From contig NZ_JAIMEP010000015.1 of assembly GCF_019794555.1 (NCBI RefSeq), forward strand, positions 1 through 50,975: a stretch of 50,975 nt of DNA, given 5' to 3'. The translations under genes were made by a program, and so were the position numbers. Positions 38,025 to 47,702 of the stretch are shown here, piece after piece. Below the pieces are notes generated by a model. That model was not told the DNA's origin. It was given only the letters and a program-made list of their open reading frames with translations, and ran no database searches. Origin of the DNA: Streptococcus suis (lineage in GTDB: Bacteria > Bacillota > Bacilli > Lactobacillales > Streptococcaceae). Numbering within the stretch: position 1 is the first letter of the stretch; each line of letters starts with the position of its first letter.

Positions 38025-38643
38025 TTTGGCAACCAAATACGGTGGTTTTACCAGTCTGGACAAGGTCTATCTGGCGAAAAAATTAGCTGGTATGACTGAC
38101 CAACAAAAACTAGATTTTATCACGCCACCGCCTTCAGTTATCAACGCTTATTTTGCGGAAATCTACCAGAAACAAGGAGCAGAAGAGGCGACGGACTACT
38201 ATCTGACACTTTCTCAGCAGCTCTGCCTTTTTCCAAAAGAACCCAGCTTTGAAGAAGACAAGCCTTTTGTCCGCCTGAATTTATCAGGCAAGTCTTTCGG
38301 ATTTGCCTATGTGTCAGCAGACGGTCTGGCTCAAGTTTTTTCGGAAGGAGAAGTGGAGATCACTGAAGGTCTGCTCTTTGAGATAGCTCAGGTCTTTCCC
38401 CATTATGTCGTTTTTGTAGAAGACGGCAAGATTTTCATGGAGACCAATGCCTTTGATGAGCGTCAGTTGCAAGATGAGGAAACAGATTTTCTGCTAACAG
38501 AGGTGGCTAGCTCGGCTGACTTGGTCAAAATTTCGGGTCTCAATCAGGAGGAAGTTGTAGAAGTAGCGGATGGTTATTCAGGTCAGCGCTATTTTGCCTG
38601 GTCGGGTCGCTCAGCTATAATTTATCGATTAGAAAGTAAATAA
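38008..38643 (+). CDS. conserved streptococcal protein of unknown function
   Basis: This 211-residue soluble acidic protein begins [20 protein letters not shown]. It has no signal peptide, membrane segment or catalytic motif I can name. Homologues between hflX and rnz in streptococci are sometimes labelled cystathionine beta-lyase, but no PLP-binding lysine pattern or PLP fold is visible, so I do not adopt that name. I chose the ATG at 38008 (overlap of 17 bases with hflX, GGAAG upstream). Its stop shares one base with the rnz start, so it is co-translated with its neighbours and may act in RNA metabolism. Confidence 0.75.
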   Translation: MTDYLDLATKYGGFTSLDKVYLAKKLAGMTDQQKLDFITPPPSVINAYFAEIYQKQGAEEATDYYLTLSQQLCLFPKEPSFEEDKPFVRLNLSGKSFGFAYVSADGLAQVFSEGEVEITEGLLFEIAQVFPHYVVFVEDGKIFMETNAFDERQLQDEETDFLLTEVASSADLVKISGLNQEEVVEVADGYSGQRYFAWSGRSAIIYRLESK

Positions 38644-39572
38644 TGCAAATTCAATTTTTAGGTACAGGGGCTGGTCAGCCCTCGAAGGCCCGTAATGTGT
38701 CCAGTTTGGCCTTAAAACTTTTGGACGAAATCAATCAGATTTGGCTTTTTGATTGTGGCGAAGGAACTCAAAATCAGATTTTGGAAACGACTATTCGTCC
38801 TCGAAAAGTTGCTAAAATTTTCATAACACATTTACATGGTGATCACATTTTTGGTTTGCCAGGTTTTTTATCCAGCCGTTCGTTTCAATCGAGTGAGGAA
38901 CAAACAGATATTGATATTTACGGTCCTGTGGGTATTCGATCCTTTGTTTTGGCTAGTCTGAAAGCGTCTGGTTCACGCTTACCTTATCGCATTCATTTTC
39001 ATGAGTTTGATGTTGATACAGTCGGTCAGGTTCTAGAATCAGACAAATTCACGGTATTCGCCGAAAAGCTGGACCATACCATTCCTTGTGTCGGCTACCG
39101 TGTCATCCAAAAGGATTTGGATGGGACCTTGGATGCAGAGGCTCTGCGCGCGGCGGGTGTACCATTTGGCCCCCTCTTTGGAAAAATAAAAAATGGTCAG
39201 AATGTGACACTTGAGGATGGGACTGAAATTATCGCTAGTGACTATATTTCCCCTCCAAGGCCTGGTAAGGTAGTGACGATTTTAGGGGATACGCGTAAGT
39301 GTCATGCCAGTGTGCGTCTAGCGGTTAATGCTGATGTGCTGGTGCATGAGTCAACCTATGGTAAAGGTGATGAGCAGATTGCTCGTAAGCATGGGCATTC
39401 AACCAATATGGAAGCGGCTCAAGTAGCTAAGGACGCTGGTGTCAAGCGACTCTTACTCAATCATATCAGTCCGCGCTTTTTGTCCAAGGATATCAGCCAA
39501 TTGCGCAATGATGCGAGAACTATATTTGAACAGGTCCATATCGTTAAAGATTTAGAGGAAATAGAACTATGA
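38643..39572 (+). CDS. rnz: ribonuclease Z
   Basis: This 309-residue metallo-beta-lactamase-fold endonuclease matures the 3' ends of tRNAs. The zinc motif [15 protein letters not shown] is near residue 60, with [12 protein letters not shown] before it. LGDTRKC and HESTYG carry further ligands, [20 protein letters not shown] is the HST-containing loop, and LLNHISPRF supplies the last His. Bacterial RNase Z is about this length. It overlaps genes on both sides (one and four bases). Confidence 0.96.
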   Translation: MQIQFLGTGAGQPSKARNVSSLALKLLDEINQIWLFDCGEGTQNQILETTIRPRKVAKIFITHLHGDHIFGLPGFLSSRSFQSSEEQTDIDIYGPVGIRSFVLASLKASGSRLPYRIHFHEFDVDTVGQVLESDKFTVFAEKLDHTIPCVGYRVIQKDLDGTLDAEALRAAGVPFGPLFGKIKNGQNVTLEDGTEIIASDYISPPRPGKVVTILGDTRKCHASVRLAVNADVLVHESTYGKGDEQIARKHGHSTNMEAAQVAKDAGVKRLLLNHISPRFLSKDISQLRNDARTIFEQVHIVKDLEEIEL

Positions 39573-40324
39573 GAACCATTTTAATAACTGGGGCATCTGG
39601 TGGTCTAGTACAGGAAATGATTCCTTTGCTGAAAGATGATTTCTTGATTTTGTTGGGGCGAGATGTAGAGAAGATAGAGCAGCTCTATGCCTATCATGAA
39701 AAAAAGGCAGTTTTTAATGTGGATATTCGAGACGAAGCTGCATTAATTGCATTTTTTGAAGGATTAGATAGCCAGTTTGGTCAAATCGATATTTTAGTCA
39801 ATAATGCAGGCTATGCAATTTATGATGACTTTGAAAATTTTTCAAGTCAGCAGGTTCAAGCTATGTTTGACATCAATACTTTTGCTCTGATGACCATGTG
39901 CCGTTTAGTAGGTAAACGGATGAAGGCTAGAAGGAGCGGGCAAATCATTAATATTGTTTCGATGTCAGGTCTAATCGCTTCAAGCAAGTCATCGGTTTAT
40001 TCGGCGACCAAGTTTGCGGCTATGGGATTTTCAAATACCATTCGCTTGGAGTTGGCCCAGTATGGTGTGACAGTAACAACTGTTAACCCAGGACCTATTG
40101 CGACTGGCTTTTTCGATCAAGCAGATCCTGATGGAAGCTATCAAGAAAGTGTCAAAGCCTTTCTCTTGCAGCCTGACTATGTTGCTAAGAAAATTGTGGC
40201 TGCCATGGGGACGAAGAAGCGTGATATCAATTTACCGTGGTCACTAGCTGCAGCTCATAAACTCTATACTCTTTTCCCAAGAATATCAGATTACTTGGCC
40301 AGTACAGTATTTAATTTAAAATAA
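39569..40324 (+). CDS. short-chain dehydrogenase/reductase
   Basis: This 251-residue classical-type SDR has the nucleotide motif [14 protein letters not shown], where the usual GxG ends as [14 protein letters not shown], a Ser in [14 protein letters not shown], catalytic [12 protein letters not shown] with Tyr and Lys, and [10 protein letters not shown]. The substrate is unknown. It overlaps rnz by four bases (ATGA) and closes the miaA operon, followed by a terminator. Confidence 0.9.
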   Translation: MRTILITGASGGLVQEMIPLLKDDFLILLGRDVEKIEQLYAYHEKKAVFNVDIRDEAALIAFFEGLDSQFGQIDILVNNAGYAIYDDFENFSSQQVQAMFDINTFALMTMCRLVGKRMKARRSGQIINIVSMSGLIASSKSSVYSATKFAAMGFSNTIRLELAQYGVTVTTVNPGPIATGFFDQADPDGSYQESVKAFLLQPDYVAKKIVAAMGTKKRDINLPWSLAAAHKLYTLFPRISDYLASTVFNLK

Positions 40325-40330
40325 GCATAG

Positions 40331-40361
40331 AAAAAACGCTGAATTCTTGTTCGGCGTTTTA
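40331..40361 (+). terminator. terminator of the miaA-hflX-rnz operon
   Basis: The AAAACGCTGAA / TTCGGCGTTTT stem has one mismatch-like G-T pair and a 6-nt loop. The rest of the 276-bp gap to cls holds only an extended -10 (TGATATAAT near 40570) and AGGGGG before cls. Confidence 0.75.
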
Positions 40362-40600
40362 ACCATCTTTCAAATCGTGAAGTCATATTCTTTACATATT
40401 ATACCTGATGAGCACTAGATAAAAAGATTTCTTCTTTATCAGCAAAATCTGTATAAAGTATCTGTTTTTTATTTCCAAAACCTAGATACAATAGGTTGGT
40501 GTAAATAAAAAAACATAAATTGTGTAGGAAGAATGCATCGTTTTAGTGGGATATTTGACTAAAATTTGATATAATAGTTGAAATTTGCAAGGGGGATGAC

Positions 40601-42148
40601 ATGGAAAAGATTTGGAAGATTATTTATAGTCGAACATTTATTGTTCTTAGTTTGATTGCCTTAACAATTTTTGTTATTTTGTGGACAGTTGGTTCAGCGG
40701 CAACTTATTTTCCAGCGTTTTTGACGGTTATGCAACTTTTTTCTCTAGTTGTAGCAGTTTCGATTATTAATCGGCCGATGAATGCTAGTTTTAAGTTAAC
40801 CTGGATTGTCTTTGTTGTTGGAATCCCAGTATTTGGAGCTCTGTTTTACTTTATTTTACAGTCAAATTTTGAAACTAGACGGTATCGCAAGACTTTTCAA
40901 CGTCAAGCTGAAATATTGAGATTGTATGGGAAGACTTCTGAAAAAGTAATGAGAGGTTTGGCTAAGGAAGACCGCGAACAACTTAAGTTAGCTCATTATA
41001 TGAGTGAATATGTGGGTTACCCTTTACACACCAACACAGACGCAGTCTATTTTCCATCTGGAGAAGCGAAATTTGAGGCGTTATTAGAAGAATTAAAAAA
41101 AGCTGAGAAATATATTTTTATGGAATACTTCATTGTCGATTTTGGCTATATGTGGGATTCTATTTTAGATATCTTAAAAGAAAAAGCTGCTCAGGGTGTA
41201 GAGGTTCGGTTTATGTATGATGGAATGAACTCGCTAAGCACTCTACCTTATAATTATTATAAATCCCTACGTCAATTTGGTATCAAGACAAAGGTCTTCT
41301 CTCAAATAATCCCTGCTCTGTCAACTATTCAGAATAATCGTGATCACAGAAAGATTGCAGTAATCGATGGAAAAGTTGCTTTTACAGGTGGTGTCAATAT
41401 TGCTGATGAATACATCAATAAAAAGGAACGATTTGGCTACTGGAAAGATGCAGCGATTATGATACGAGGTGAGGCCGTCTCAAACTTTACCTTGATGTTT
41501 TTGCAAATGTGGAATCATGATGAGAAAAAGTCAAATGATGATTTGAAATACTTGAAGGAAGCGCATGATGCTGAGACAGAGACTACAGATACAGAAGGCT
41601 ATTTCTTAGCTTACGGTGAAAGTCCATATGATGGGGATGAGGTTGCGAAACGGGTTTACTTGGATATGATCCAGTCTGCAACTGACTACATCTATATTAT
41701 GACTCCTTATTTGGTTCTAGATGATGAAATGATTGATAATCTCACCTATGCAGCGAAACGTGGGGTCAATGTTCGTATCCTTCTTCCTCATATTTACGAT
41801 AAGCAGACGGCTTATCTGGCAGCACGAACAGATTTTAGAACCTATTTAGAATCCGGTATTGAAATCTATGAATTTACTCCTGGGTTTGTTCATTCGAAAG
41901 TGGTTTTAGTTGACGATAAAAAGGCGACAGTTGGTACAGTAAACATGGATTTTCGATCTTTTTATCTCAATTTTGAATGCGGGCTTTATGTATATAACCA
42001 TCGCCAAGTTTTAGAAGATATTCACAAAGATTTCATGCATTCTTTTGAACAATCTGAACGGATTACTTTCCTTGGTTTTGAAAATAATTACCCGTGGTAT
42101 AAGCGTTTGGCAGGAGCGTTGTTAAATATCTTGTCACCTTTACTATAA
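40601..42148 (+). CDS. cls: cardiolipin synthase
   Basis: This 515-residue membrane enzyme has two or three N-terminal transmembrane segments (about 10-30, 37-57, 65-82) and two phospholipase-D HKD motifs. The first is in NRDHRKIAVIDGKVAFTGG near residue 250, the second in GFVHSKVVLVDDKKATVGT near 430. It condenses two phosphatidylglycerol molecules (or equivalent) to cardiolipin at the inner membrane. It is monocistronic, with its own terminator. Confidence 0.95.
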   Translation: MEKIWKIIYSRTFIVLSLIALTIFVILWTVGSAATYFPAFLTVMQLFSLVVAVSIINRPMNASFKLTWIVFVVGIPVFGALFYFILQSNFETRRYRKTFQRQAEILRLYGKTSEKVMRGLAKEDREQLKLAHYMSEYVGYPLHTNTDAVYFPSGEAKFEALLEELKKAEKYIFMEYFIVDFGYMWDSILDILKEKAAQGVEVRFMYDGMNSLSTLPYNYYKSLRQFGIKTKVFSQIIPALSTIQNNRDHRKIAVIDGKVAFTGGVNIADEYINKKERFGYWKDAAIMIRGEAVSNFTLMFLQMWNHDEKKSNDDLKYLKEAHDAETETTDTEGYFLAYGESPYDGDEVAKRVYLDMIQSATDYIYIMTPYLVLDDEMIDNLTYAAKRGVNVRILLPHIYDKQTAYLAARTDFRTYLESGIEIYEFTPGFVHSKVVLVDDKKATVGTVNMDFRSFYLNFECGLYVYNHRQVLEDIHKDFMHSFEQSERITFLGFENNYPWYKRLAGALLNILSPLL

Positions 42149-42165
42149 TAATTGTTTCAAAGAAA

Positions 42166-42216
42166 GAAGCAGGGCGACTCAAATCAATCGTTGAGTTCCT
42201 CTGCTCCTTTTTTTCT
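42166..42216 (+). terminator. terminator after cls
   Basis: The AGCAG...GACTCAA / TTGAGT...CTGCT interrupted stem is followed by CC and seven T. Confidence 0.7.
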
Positions 42217-42297
42217 TGGGAAATGGTATAATAGTAAGATAGTTTATACTCGAAAAAATCAATGTTTACCAGTGTGGACATTGTTGCAATTATTAGA

Positions 42298-42403
42298 TAT
42301 AGTCGAATGAATTAGCTTTCAGACAAGGAACTGAGACGCAGGCTGTACTAGAGTACGGCAAGGCGAAAGTGACGATGTATCAAAGCTAATTCAAATGACT
42401 ATA
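42298..42403 (+). repeat. RUP-like miniature element, short form (106 bp)
   Basis: Imperfect terminal inverted repeats begin TATAGTCGAATGAATTAGCT and end AGCTAATTCAAATGACTATA. The interior has GGCAAGGCGAAAGTGACGAT. It lacks about 58 bp of the interior of the copy at 31153, and its length is nearly that of the 107-bp pneumococcal RUP. A fragment resembling another RUP end (TATACTCGAAAAAATCAA) lies just upstream at about 42246. Confidence 0.88.
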
Positions 42404-42578
42404 TTCTTCGAAAATCAAAATTGTCCCTTTTCAAGAGCTTTTAGCCTGTTACCTTGAAATGTGATTGTGATAGAGTTCTATCTTCGGCTTTATGATGCGA
42501 ACTCAGTTTTTTATTTTTCTAGTTTTCAACTTTCCCCAAGATTGTTAAAGCTAGGTTACTTTGATTTTCATTGAGTAT
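42401..42578 (-). repeat. second RUP-type element in the recJ leader
   Basis: It begins ATATTCTTCGAAAATCAAAA and ends ACTTTGATTTTCATTGAGTA. Read on the minus strand the end is TACTCAATGAAAATCAAAG, which I recognise as the terminal repeat of pneumococcal RUP. It directly abuts the preceding element, so most of the recJ upstream region is repeat sequence. The interior has diverged. Confidence 0.65.
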
Positions 42579-42600
42579 GAGTATTAAAGGAGTTAATAAC

Positions 42601-44814
42601 GTGATCAAACCCAATTATGACTGGCAATTATTGACCGGTTTTTCTGATGAACACTTTATCAAATTAGCTAAAAAAGAAGGGCTGGATCCAGTAGCGGCCA
42701 AATTGTTGTATGAGCGGGGTATTCATTCGCAAGAAGAACTGCATTCCTTTATCCAACCAAGTTTAGAAGATCTCCATGACCCATACCTGCTTCACGATAT
42801 GGACAAGGCGGTAGAGCGGATTCGCCGAGCAATCGAAGATTACGAACAGATTTTGATTTATGGAGATTATGATGCTGATGGTATGACCTCAGCATCGATT
42901 CTGAAAGAAACTCTGGAGGAAATGGGGGCAGAAGTCCAAGTTTATCTTCCCAATCGTTTCACAGATGGCTATGGGCCGAATCAGTCAGTTTACAAGTATT
43001 TTATCGAGCAGCAGGGGATTTCTCTTATTGTGACGGTGGACAATGGCGTAGCGGGTCATGAAGCGATTGCCTATGCCCAGGAGATGGGTGTCGATGTAGT
43101 CGTGACTGACCACCATTCCATGCAGGAAACCCTTCCCAATGCCTACGCGATTGTACATCCAGAGCATCCAGAGGGAAATTATCCTTTCAAACATTTGGCG
43201 GGCTGCGGCGTGGCTTTTAAATTGGCCTGTGCTCTTCTTGAAACTATTCATGCAGACTTGCTGGATTTGGTCGCAATTGGCACCATCGCTGATATGGTTA
43301 GCTTGACCGATGAGAATCGTGTCATGGTCAAATATGGTCTCTCGCTTCTCAAACAGACCGAACGTGCAGGCCTCCAAGAATTGATGAAAATAGCTGGCAT
43401 TGATATGGATAACCTTGATGAAGAAACAGTTGGATTCCAACTTGCTCCGAGGTTGAATGCCCTTGGTCGACTCGATGATCCAAATCCAGCCATCGAATTA
43501 CTGACTGGTTTTGATGACGAAGAGGCTCATCAAATTGCCCTCATGATTGACAGTAAAAATGTAGAACGCAAAGACGTCGTCCAAGCAATTTACGATGAAG
43601 CAAAAACCATGTTGCGCCGAGATAGACCTGTTCAAGTTCTGGCTAAAGAAGGTTGGAACCCAGGTGTTTTAGGGATTGTGGCAGGACGCCTACTAGAAGA
43701 ATTGCACCAGCCTGTTATTGTTTTGTCGATTGAAGATGGTAAGGCAAAGGGTTCGGCTCGTTCGGTTGAAGCGGTTGATATTTTCAAGGCCCTTAAAGAT
43801 CATCAGGACCTATTTATCGCCTTTGGTGGCCATGCTGGTGCAGCAGGGATGACCTTGGAAGTTGACAAACTTGAAGAGCTTGCTCAAACCTTGGCTGACT
43901 ACATTATCAAAAATAAGTTGGATCTATCTAGCAAGTCTTCGCTGGTTTTGGATGAAGAATTGGATTTAGAGGAATTAACCTTAGATACCCTAAAATCTTT
44001 CGAGAAGCTTGCGCCTTATGGCATGGACAATAAAAAGCCCGTCTTCTATCTCAAGGATTTTCAGGTGGAATCAGCAAGAACCATGGGGCAAAATAATGCT
44101 CACCTGAAAGTACGGATTACAAAAGGGGCTGCTGGATTTGATGTGGTTGCGTTTGGTAAAGGCAATCAAGCCTTGGAATTTTCACAGGCTAAGGAATTAG
44201 AACTAGCTGTTACCTTGTCTGTCAATCAATGGAATGGCAATACTAGTCTTCAGCTCATGTTGGTTGATGCTCGGGTCAATGGTGTTCAACTTTATAATAT
44301 TCGTGGTAAGCAACATCCCATTCCTGCAGGAGTCCCAATTTTGGACATTAATCATCCTGTGACTAGTGAATCTGCTATTGTCCTTGCGACTTTGCCAGAA
44401 GATATCAGTAGTCTGCGTAGCTATTTTCAGGAAAGAGAATTTGAAGCCATTTATTTTAAAAATGAAATTGCCAAACCATACTATTTAGATGGGTATGGTA
44501 ACCGAGAACAATTCGCTAAATTGTATAAGACCATTTACCAATTTGATGAGTTTGATGTTCGCTACAAACTGAAAGATTTGGCTGGTTACTTAAAAATTAA
44601 GGACAGTCTCTTGGTCAAAATGATTCAGATTTTCCAAGAATTAGAATTCGTTACCATTACGGATGGGGTCATGCGGGTCAACAAAGAGGCACAGAAACGG
44701 GAAATTTCAGAAAGTCAGATTTATCAAGACTTAAAACAAACCGTGATGCAGCAAGAGTTGATGGCGCTTGGTACTGTTCAGGAAATCTATGAGTGGCTAT
44801 GTGGACAGAATTAA
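42601..44814 (+). CDS. recJ: single-strand DNA exonuclease RecJ
   Basis: This 737-residue 5'-3' exonuclease acts in recombinational and mismatch repair. The DHH-family core shows IYGDYDADGMTSASIL (about 84-99), VTVDNGVAG, VVTDHHSMQETLP and PRLNALGRLDDP. A DHHA1 domain (FGGHAGAAGMTLEVDKLEEL) follows near residue 412. The extra C-terminal ~170 residues are usual in Gram-positive RecJ. I chose the GTG at 42601 because AAAGGAG sits 8 bases upstream; an in-frame ATG 10 codons earlier overlaps the repeat and that site. Confidence 0.95.
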   Translation: MIKPNYDWQLLTGFSDEHFIKLAKKEGLDPVAAKLLYERGIHSQEELHSFIQPSLEDLHDPYLLHDMDKAVERIRRAIEDYEQILIYGDYDADGMTSASILKETLEEMGAEVQVYLPNRFTDGYGPNQSVYKYFIEQQGISLIVTVDNGVAGHEAIAYAQEMGVDVVVTDHHSMQETLPNAYAIVHPEHPEGNYPFKHLAGCGVAFKLACALLETIHADLLDLVAIGTIADMVSLTDENRVMVKYGLSLLKQTERAGLQELMKIAGIDMDNLDEETVGFQLAPRLNALGRLDDPNPAIELLTGFDDEEAHQIALMIDSKNVERKDVVQAIYDEAKTMLRRDRPVQVLAKEGWNPGVLGIVAGRLLEELHQPVIVLSIEDGKAKGSARSVEAVDIFKALKDHQDLFIAFGGHAGAAGMTLEVDKLEELAQTLADYIIKNKLDLSSKSSLVLDEELDLEELTLDTLKSFEKLAPYGMDNKKPVFYLKDFQVESARTMGQNNAHLKVRITKGAAGFDVVAFGKGNQALEFSQAKELELAVTLSVNQWNGNTSLQLMLVDARVNGVQLYNIRGKQHPIPAGVPILDINHPVTSESAIVLATLPEDISSLRSYFQEREFEAIYFKNEIAKPYYLDGYGNREQFAKLYKTIYQFDEFDVRYKLKDLAGYLKIKDSLLVKMIQIFQELEFVTITDGVMRVNKEAQKREISESQIYQDLKQTVMQQELMALGTVQEIYEWLCGQN

Positions 44815-45920
44815 TCACTATTTGGATACTGTTGATCATCAGTCTGATAGGGATACTGACTTTTGTTGCATGGAATAATAGGCGAAATCGCTTGTTACAT
44901 CGTATAAAGCAATTGGAGCAAGTCCACGCTGGATTGATGGAATTGAGCGGAAGAGGGTGGTCGGAAAAGGCTTTGGCAACTGCTTTTTTAAAGCCCATCC
45001 TTCAGTTACCCCAAGCAGAAATTCCTGAATATGTTCAACAGTTCGTAACAGAATCGGCTCTCTTTGCTTCCAAAAGCTACTATAGTTTGCTGAGGGCTGA
45101 AAGTCGCACGTTTGACCGAGAGAGGGCAGTAAAGATTATTGCCCAGAGTGTGAGGATGTTAGACTTTCCTGAGGAATTACACCAGAGCCATTTGTCAGAT
45201 TTGGTGGAAAAAATGGATTGTGATTGCCCTCCCCACCATCCCTTTTGGCGATACTTTGCTAGAATGGTTGACCGAGCTTTTCCAGGTCAACAGCTTTCGC
45301 GAACTGAGTTATTAAACAAGCAAGTTCATCAATTGCGCTATTTAATTTCCTATCAGCAGGCTTGTTGGGTTCGAAAGCATTTTGGACAGGGACATACGGA
45401 TTGGCAGGCTATGGTGGCTTATTTGAATCATTTACCTCGCTGGTCGTATCGTCTAAATGAGTCTGCACGTTTGCATAATAAACGGGGCTTTGGCAACCAT
45501 AAGGTGGAACCATTACCAGTCAACATAAAGGTACTCATTGGTTTTCACAGTGAGTTTATCCTCAGTCAGCAGGGGCAGTTCGCCTTGATTTTGGATAAGA
45601 CATCTCATCGAAATGGCATAGTAAATGGGGCATCATTTAACTACGCCAATGCTAATAATAAGCGTCATACTCAGCTCGATATTGCACCAGTTGGTCCTCA
45701 CGATCCACAGTTTCGGAAGAAAGTCCTACGCGCAAAGACAGCCAGCTATCTATCTCCCACCCGTTTTCGACATTATCAGCGAGGAAAGACACCTGCCGGC
45801 TGGGAAACATCTTATTTTAATCCAGATGGCGATTTTTCTTTTGCTGGAAATAGCAGAGCGAGATTGGTGTCTCAGTTGAGTAGACAACTAAGGGCAGATA
45901 TTCATAAGCTGGATTCCTAG
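44793..45920 (+). CDS. membrane-anchored protein, possibly DUF3114-like, coupled to recJ
   Basis: This 375-residue protein (GTG at 44793, or ATG at 44799) has one N-terminal transmembrane segment (about 6-28) followed by a basic stretch. The rest is soluble and His/Arg/Trp-rich. I see no known catalytic motif. It resembles the streptococcal DUF3114 proteins by memory only. Features to note are CDCPPHHPFWRYFARMVDRA near 140, DWQAMVAYLNHLPRWSYRLN and the near-end YFNPDGDFSFAGNSRARLVS. The C-terminal half (from about 235) is reminiscent of a small secreted or nuclease-like beta domain. It overlaps recJ by 16-22 bases, so it is co-translated with it. Function unknown. Confidence 0.65.
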   Translation: MAMWTELITIWILLIISLIGILTFVAWNNRRNRLLHRIKQLEQVHAGLMELSGRGWSEKALATAFLKPILQLPQAEIPEYVQQFVTESALFASKSYYSLLRAESRTFDRERAVKIIAQSVRMLDFPEELHQSHLSDLVEKMDCDCPPHHPFWRYFARMVDRAFPGQQLSRTELLNKQVHQLRYLISYQQACWVRKHFGQGHTDWQAMVAYLNHLPRWSYRLNESARLHNKRGFGNHKVEPLPVNIKVLIGFHSEFILSQQGQFALILDKTSHRNGIVNGASFNYANANNKRHTQLDIAPVGPHDPQFRKKVLRAKTASYLSPTRFRHYQRGKTPAGWETSYFNPDGDFSFAGNSRARLVSQLSRQLRADIHKLDS

Positions 45921-46104
45921 TCTGTACTATTAACCGGATTAAAAGCCATTGACACTGAAAACAGTTTCTTAGAAAAACGAGTCTAGCTCAAAGAAAGATT
46001 CGCAATGAGTAAAGCAAGGGTCTTAGTCAGGGCAGAAAATATACCAAATGACAATTTCATGGTATAATGAAGAGTAAAAATTATTTTTTTAAAGAGAGAA
46101 AGAA

Positions 46105-46617
46105 ATGAACTTAAAAGATTACATCGCAACCATTCCTGATTATCCAAAAGAGGGGATTGAATTTCGTGATATTAGCCCATTGATGGCGGATGGAAATGCT
46201 TACAGCTATGCTGTACGTGAAATCGTTCAATACGCAACTGATAAACAGATTGATATGATTGTTGGTCCAGAGGCGCGTGGCTTTATCGTTGGTTGTCCAG
46301 TTGCCTTTGAATTGGGAATTGGTTTTGCACCGGTTCGTAAACCAGGTAAATTACCACGCGAAGTTATCTCAGCGGATTATGAAAAAGAGTATGGTGTAGA
46401 TACATTGACCATGCATGCTGACGCCATCAAACCAGGTCAGCGCGTGTTGATCGTAGATGATTTGTTGGCTACTGGTGGTACTGTTAAAGCGACGATTGAA
46501 ATGATTGAAAGACTTGGTGGGATTGTTGCTGGTTGTGCCTTCTTGATTGAACTTGATGATCTTAAAGGTCGTGAAGCCATCGGAAATTACGACTACAAGG
46601 TCTTGATGCACTATTAA
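46105..46617 (+). CDS. apt: adenine phosphoribosyltransferase
   Basis: This 170-residue type I phosphoribosyltransferase salvages adenine to AMP. It has [20 protein letters not shown] near the N-terminus, [30 protein letters not shown] in the flexible loop and the PRPP motif [19 protein letters not shown] (about 113-131). It has its own extended -10 (TGGTATAAT near 46060) and AGAGAG ribosome site. Confidence 0.96.
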   Translation: MNLKDYIATIPDYPKEGIEFRDISPLMADGNAYSYAVREIVQYATDKQIDMIVGPEARGFIVGCPVAFELGIGFAPVRKPGKLPREVISADYEKEYGVDTLTMHADAIKPGQRVLIVDDLLATGGTVKATIEMIERLGGIVAGCAFLIELDDLKGREAIGNYDYKVLMHY

Positions 46618-46654
46618 GTCATAAACGTAGATTGATTGAATATTTTTAAGACCT

Positions 46655-46671
46655 TATAGTTAAAACTTATA
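46655..46671 (+). promoter_or_regulatory. possible MtaR-like box upstream of metA
   Basis: TATAGTTAAAACTTATA has TATAGTT and AACTTATA half-sites, close to the streptococcal methionine box but with one extra T in the right half. It lies just upstream of the metA promoter. Low certainty. Confidence 0.4.
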
Positions 46672-46693
46672 ACTAAGCCTAGTTTTATTCTAA

Positions 46694-46722
46694 TTGAAAT
46701 GCTGTTCTTCCTGTTCTATAAT
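46694..46722 (+). promoter_or_regulatory. promoter of metA
   Basis: TTGAAA (46694-46699) and TATAAT (46717-46722) have optimal 17-bp spacing. It is followed by AGGAGGT and the metA ATG. Confidence 0.75.
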
Positions 46723-46751
46723 AGAGATAAGATCGTTCAGGAGGTTTGAGT

Positions 46752-47693
46752 ATGCCAATTAAAATCGAAAAATCATTACCGGCAGTAGATATTTTAAGGA
46801 AAGAGAATATTTTTGTAATGGATAGCGACCGTGCTAGCCATCAGGATATCCGTCCCATAAAGATATTGATTCTAAATCTCATGCCTCAGAAAATTGTGAC
46901 GGAGACTCAGTTGCTCCGTCTTTTGGCTAATACGCCATTGCAATTGGAAGTTGAATTCCTCTACATGGCAAGTCATGAGTCGAAAAATACACATTCAGAC
47001 CATTTAGAACAATTTTACAAAACGTTTGATCAGGTCAAAGATTCCTATTTTGATGGCTTGATTGTAACTGGAGCACCAGTAGAAAATATGCCATTCGAAG
47101 CGGTTGATTATTGGTCTGAACTTGTATCTGTATTAGAATGGTCGAAAAATCATGTTTTTTCAACCTTGCATATCTGTTGGGGAGCGCAGGCTGGACTCTA
47201 TGCTCGATACGGAGTACAAAAACATAGTATGAATCGCAAGCTTTCAGGGGTTTATAGACAGGATGTTGTCAACAATACAAATCCATTGATGCGTGGATTT
47301 GACGATGATTTTCAATCGCCGCATTCGCGATACACAGAGGTGAAAGCTGCTGATATTTCTCATTTGAATGACCTTGAAATTCTTTCATGTGGTGAGGAAG
47401 TCGGCTTATCGATTTTGGCAAGTAAGAACTTGCGTGAAGTCTATAGTTTTGGTCATCTGGAATATGATCGCGATACCCTTGCAAAAGAATACCAGCGAGA
47501 CTGTTTAGCTGGAAAAAATCCACATATCCCTGAGAATTATTTCAGAAATGATGACCCATCAACCAGACCTGCCCTTTCATGGAATTTGCCTGCTGCTCAA
47601 TTTTTTACTAACTGGATAAACTACGCGGTCTATCAAGAAACACCGTATGACTGGAAACTATTTGAAGATTCTGCCCTTTCAGCGAGTCTATAA
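46752..47693 (+). CDS. metAA: homoserine O-acetyltransferase (MetA type)
   Basis: This 313-residue enzyme activates homoserine in methionine synthesis. It has [15 protein letters not shown] with nucleophile Cys142, and [11 protein letters not shown] with His235 and Glu237. The residue that decides the acyl donor, 111, is Glu in [10 protein letters not shown]; Glu here is known to select acetyl-CoA, whereas Gly selects succinyl-CoA. I chose the ATG at 46752, 6 bases after AGGAGGT; an upstream TTG is too close to that site. An MtaR-like box precedes its promoter. Confidence 0.94.
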   Translation: MPIKIEKSLPAVDILRKENIFVMDSDRASHQDIRPIKILILNLMPQKIVTETQLLRLLANTPLQLEVEFLYMASHESKNTHSDHLEQFYKTFDQVKDSYFDGLIVTGAPVENMPFEAVDYWSELVSVLEWSKNHVFSTLHICWGAQAGLYARYGVQKHSMNRKLSGVYRQDVVNNTNPLMRGFDDDFQSPHSRYTEVKAADISHLNDLEILSCGEEVGLSILASKNLREVYSFGHLEYDRDTLAKEYQRDCLAGKNPHIPENYFRNDDPSTRPALSWNLPAAQFFTNWINYAVYQETPYDWKLFEDSALSASL

Positions 47694-47702
47694 AGAGGAT
47701 AT

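Noticed and set aside
38008..38643. Annotation as cystathionine beta-lyase
   Set aside because: No PLP-dependent fold or lysine motif; about half the required length.
42985..43440. 151-codon open frame on the minus strand
   Set aside because: Antisense shadow of the RecJ catalytic core.
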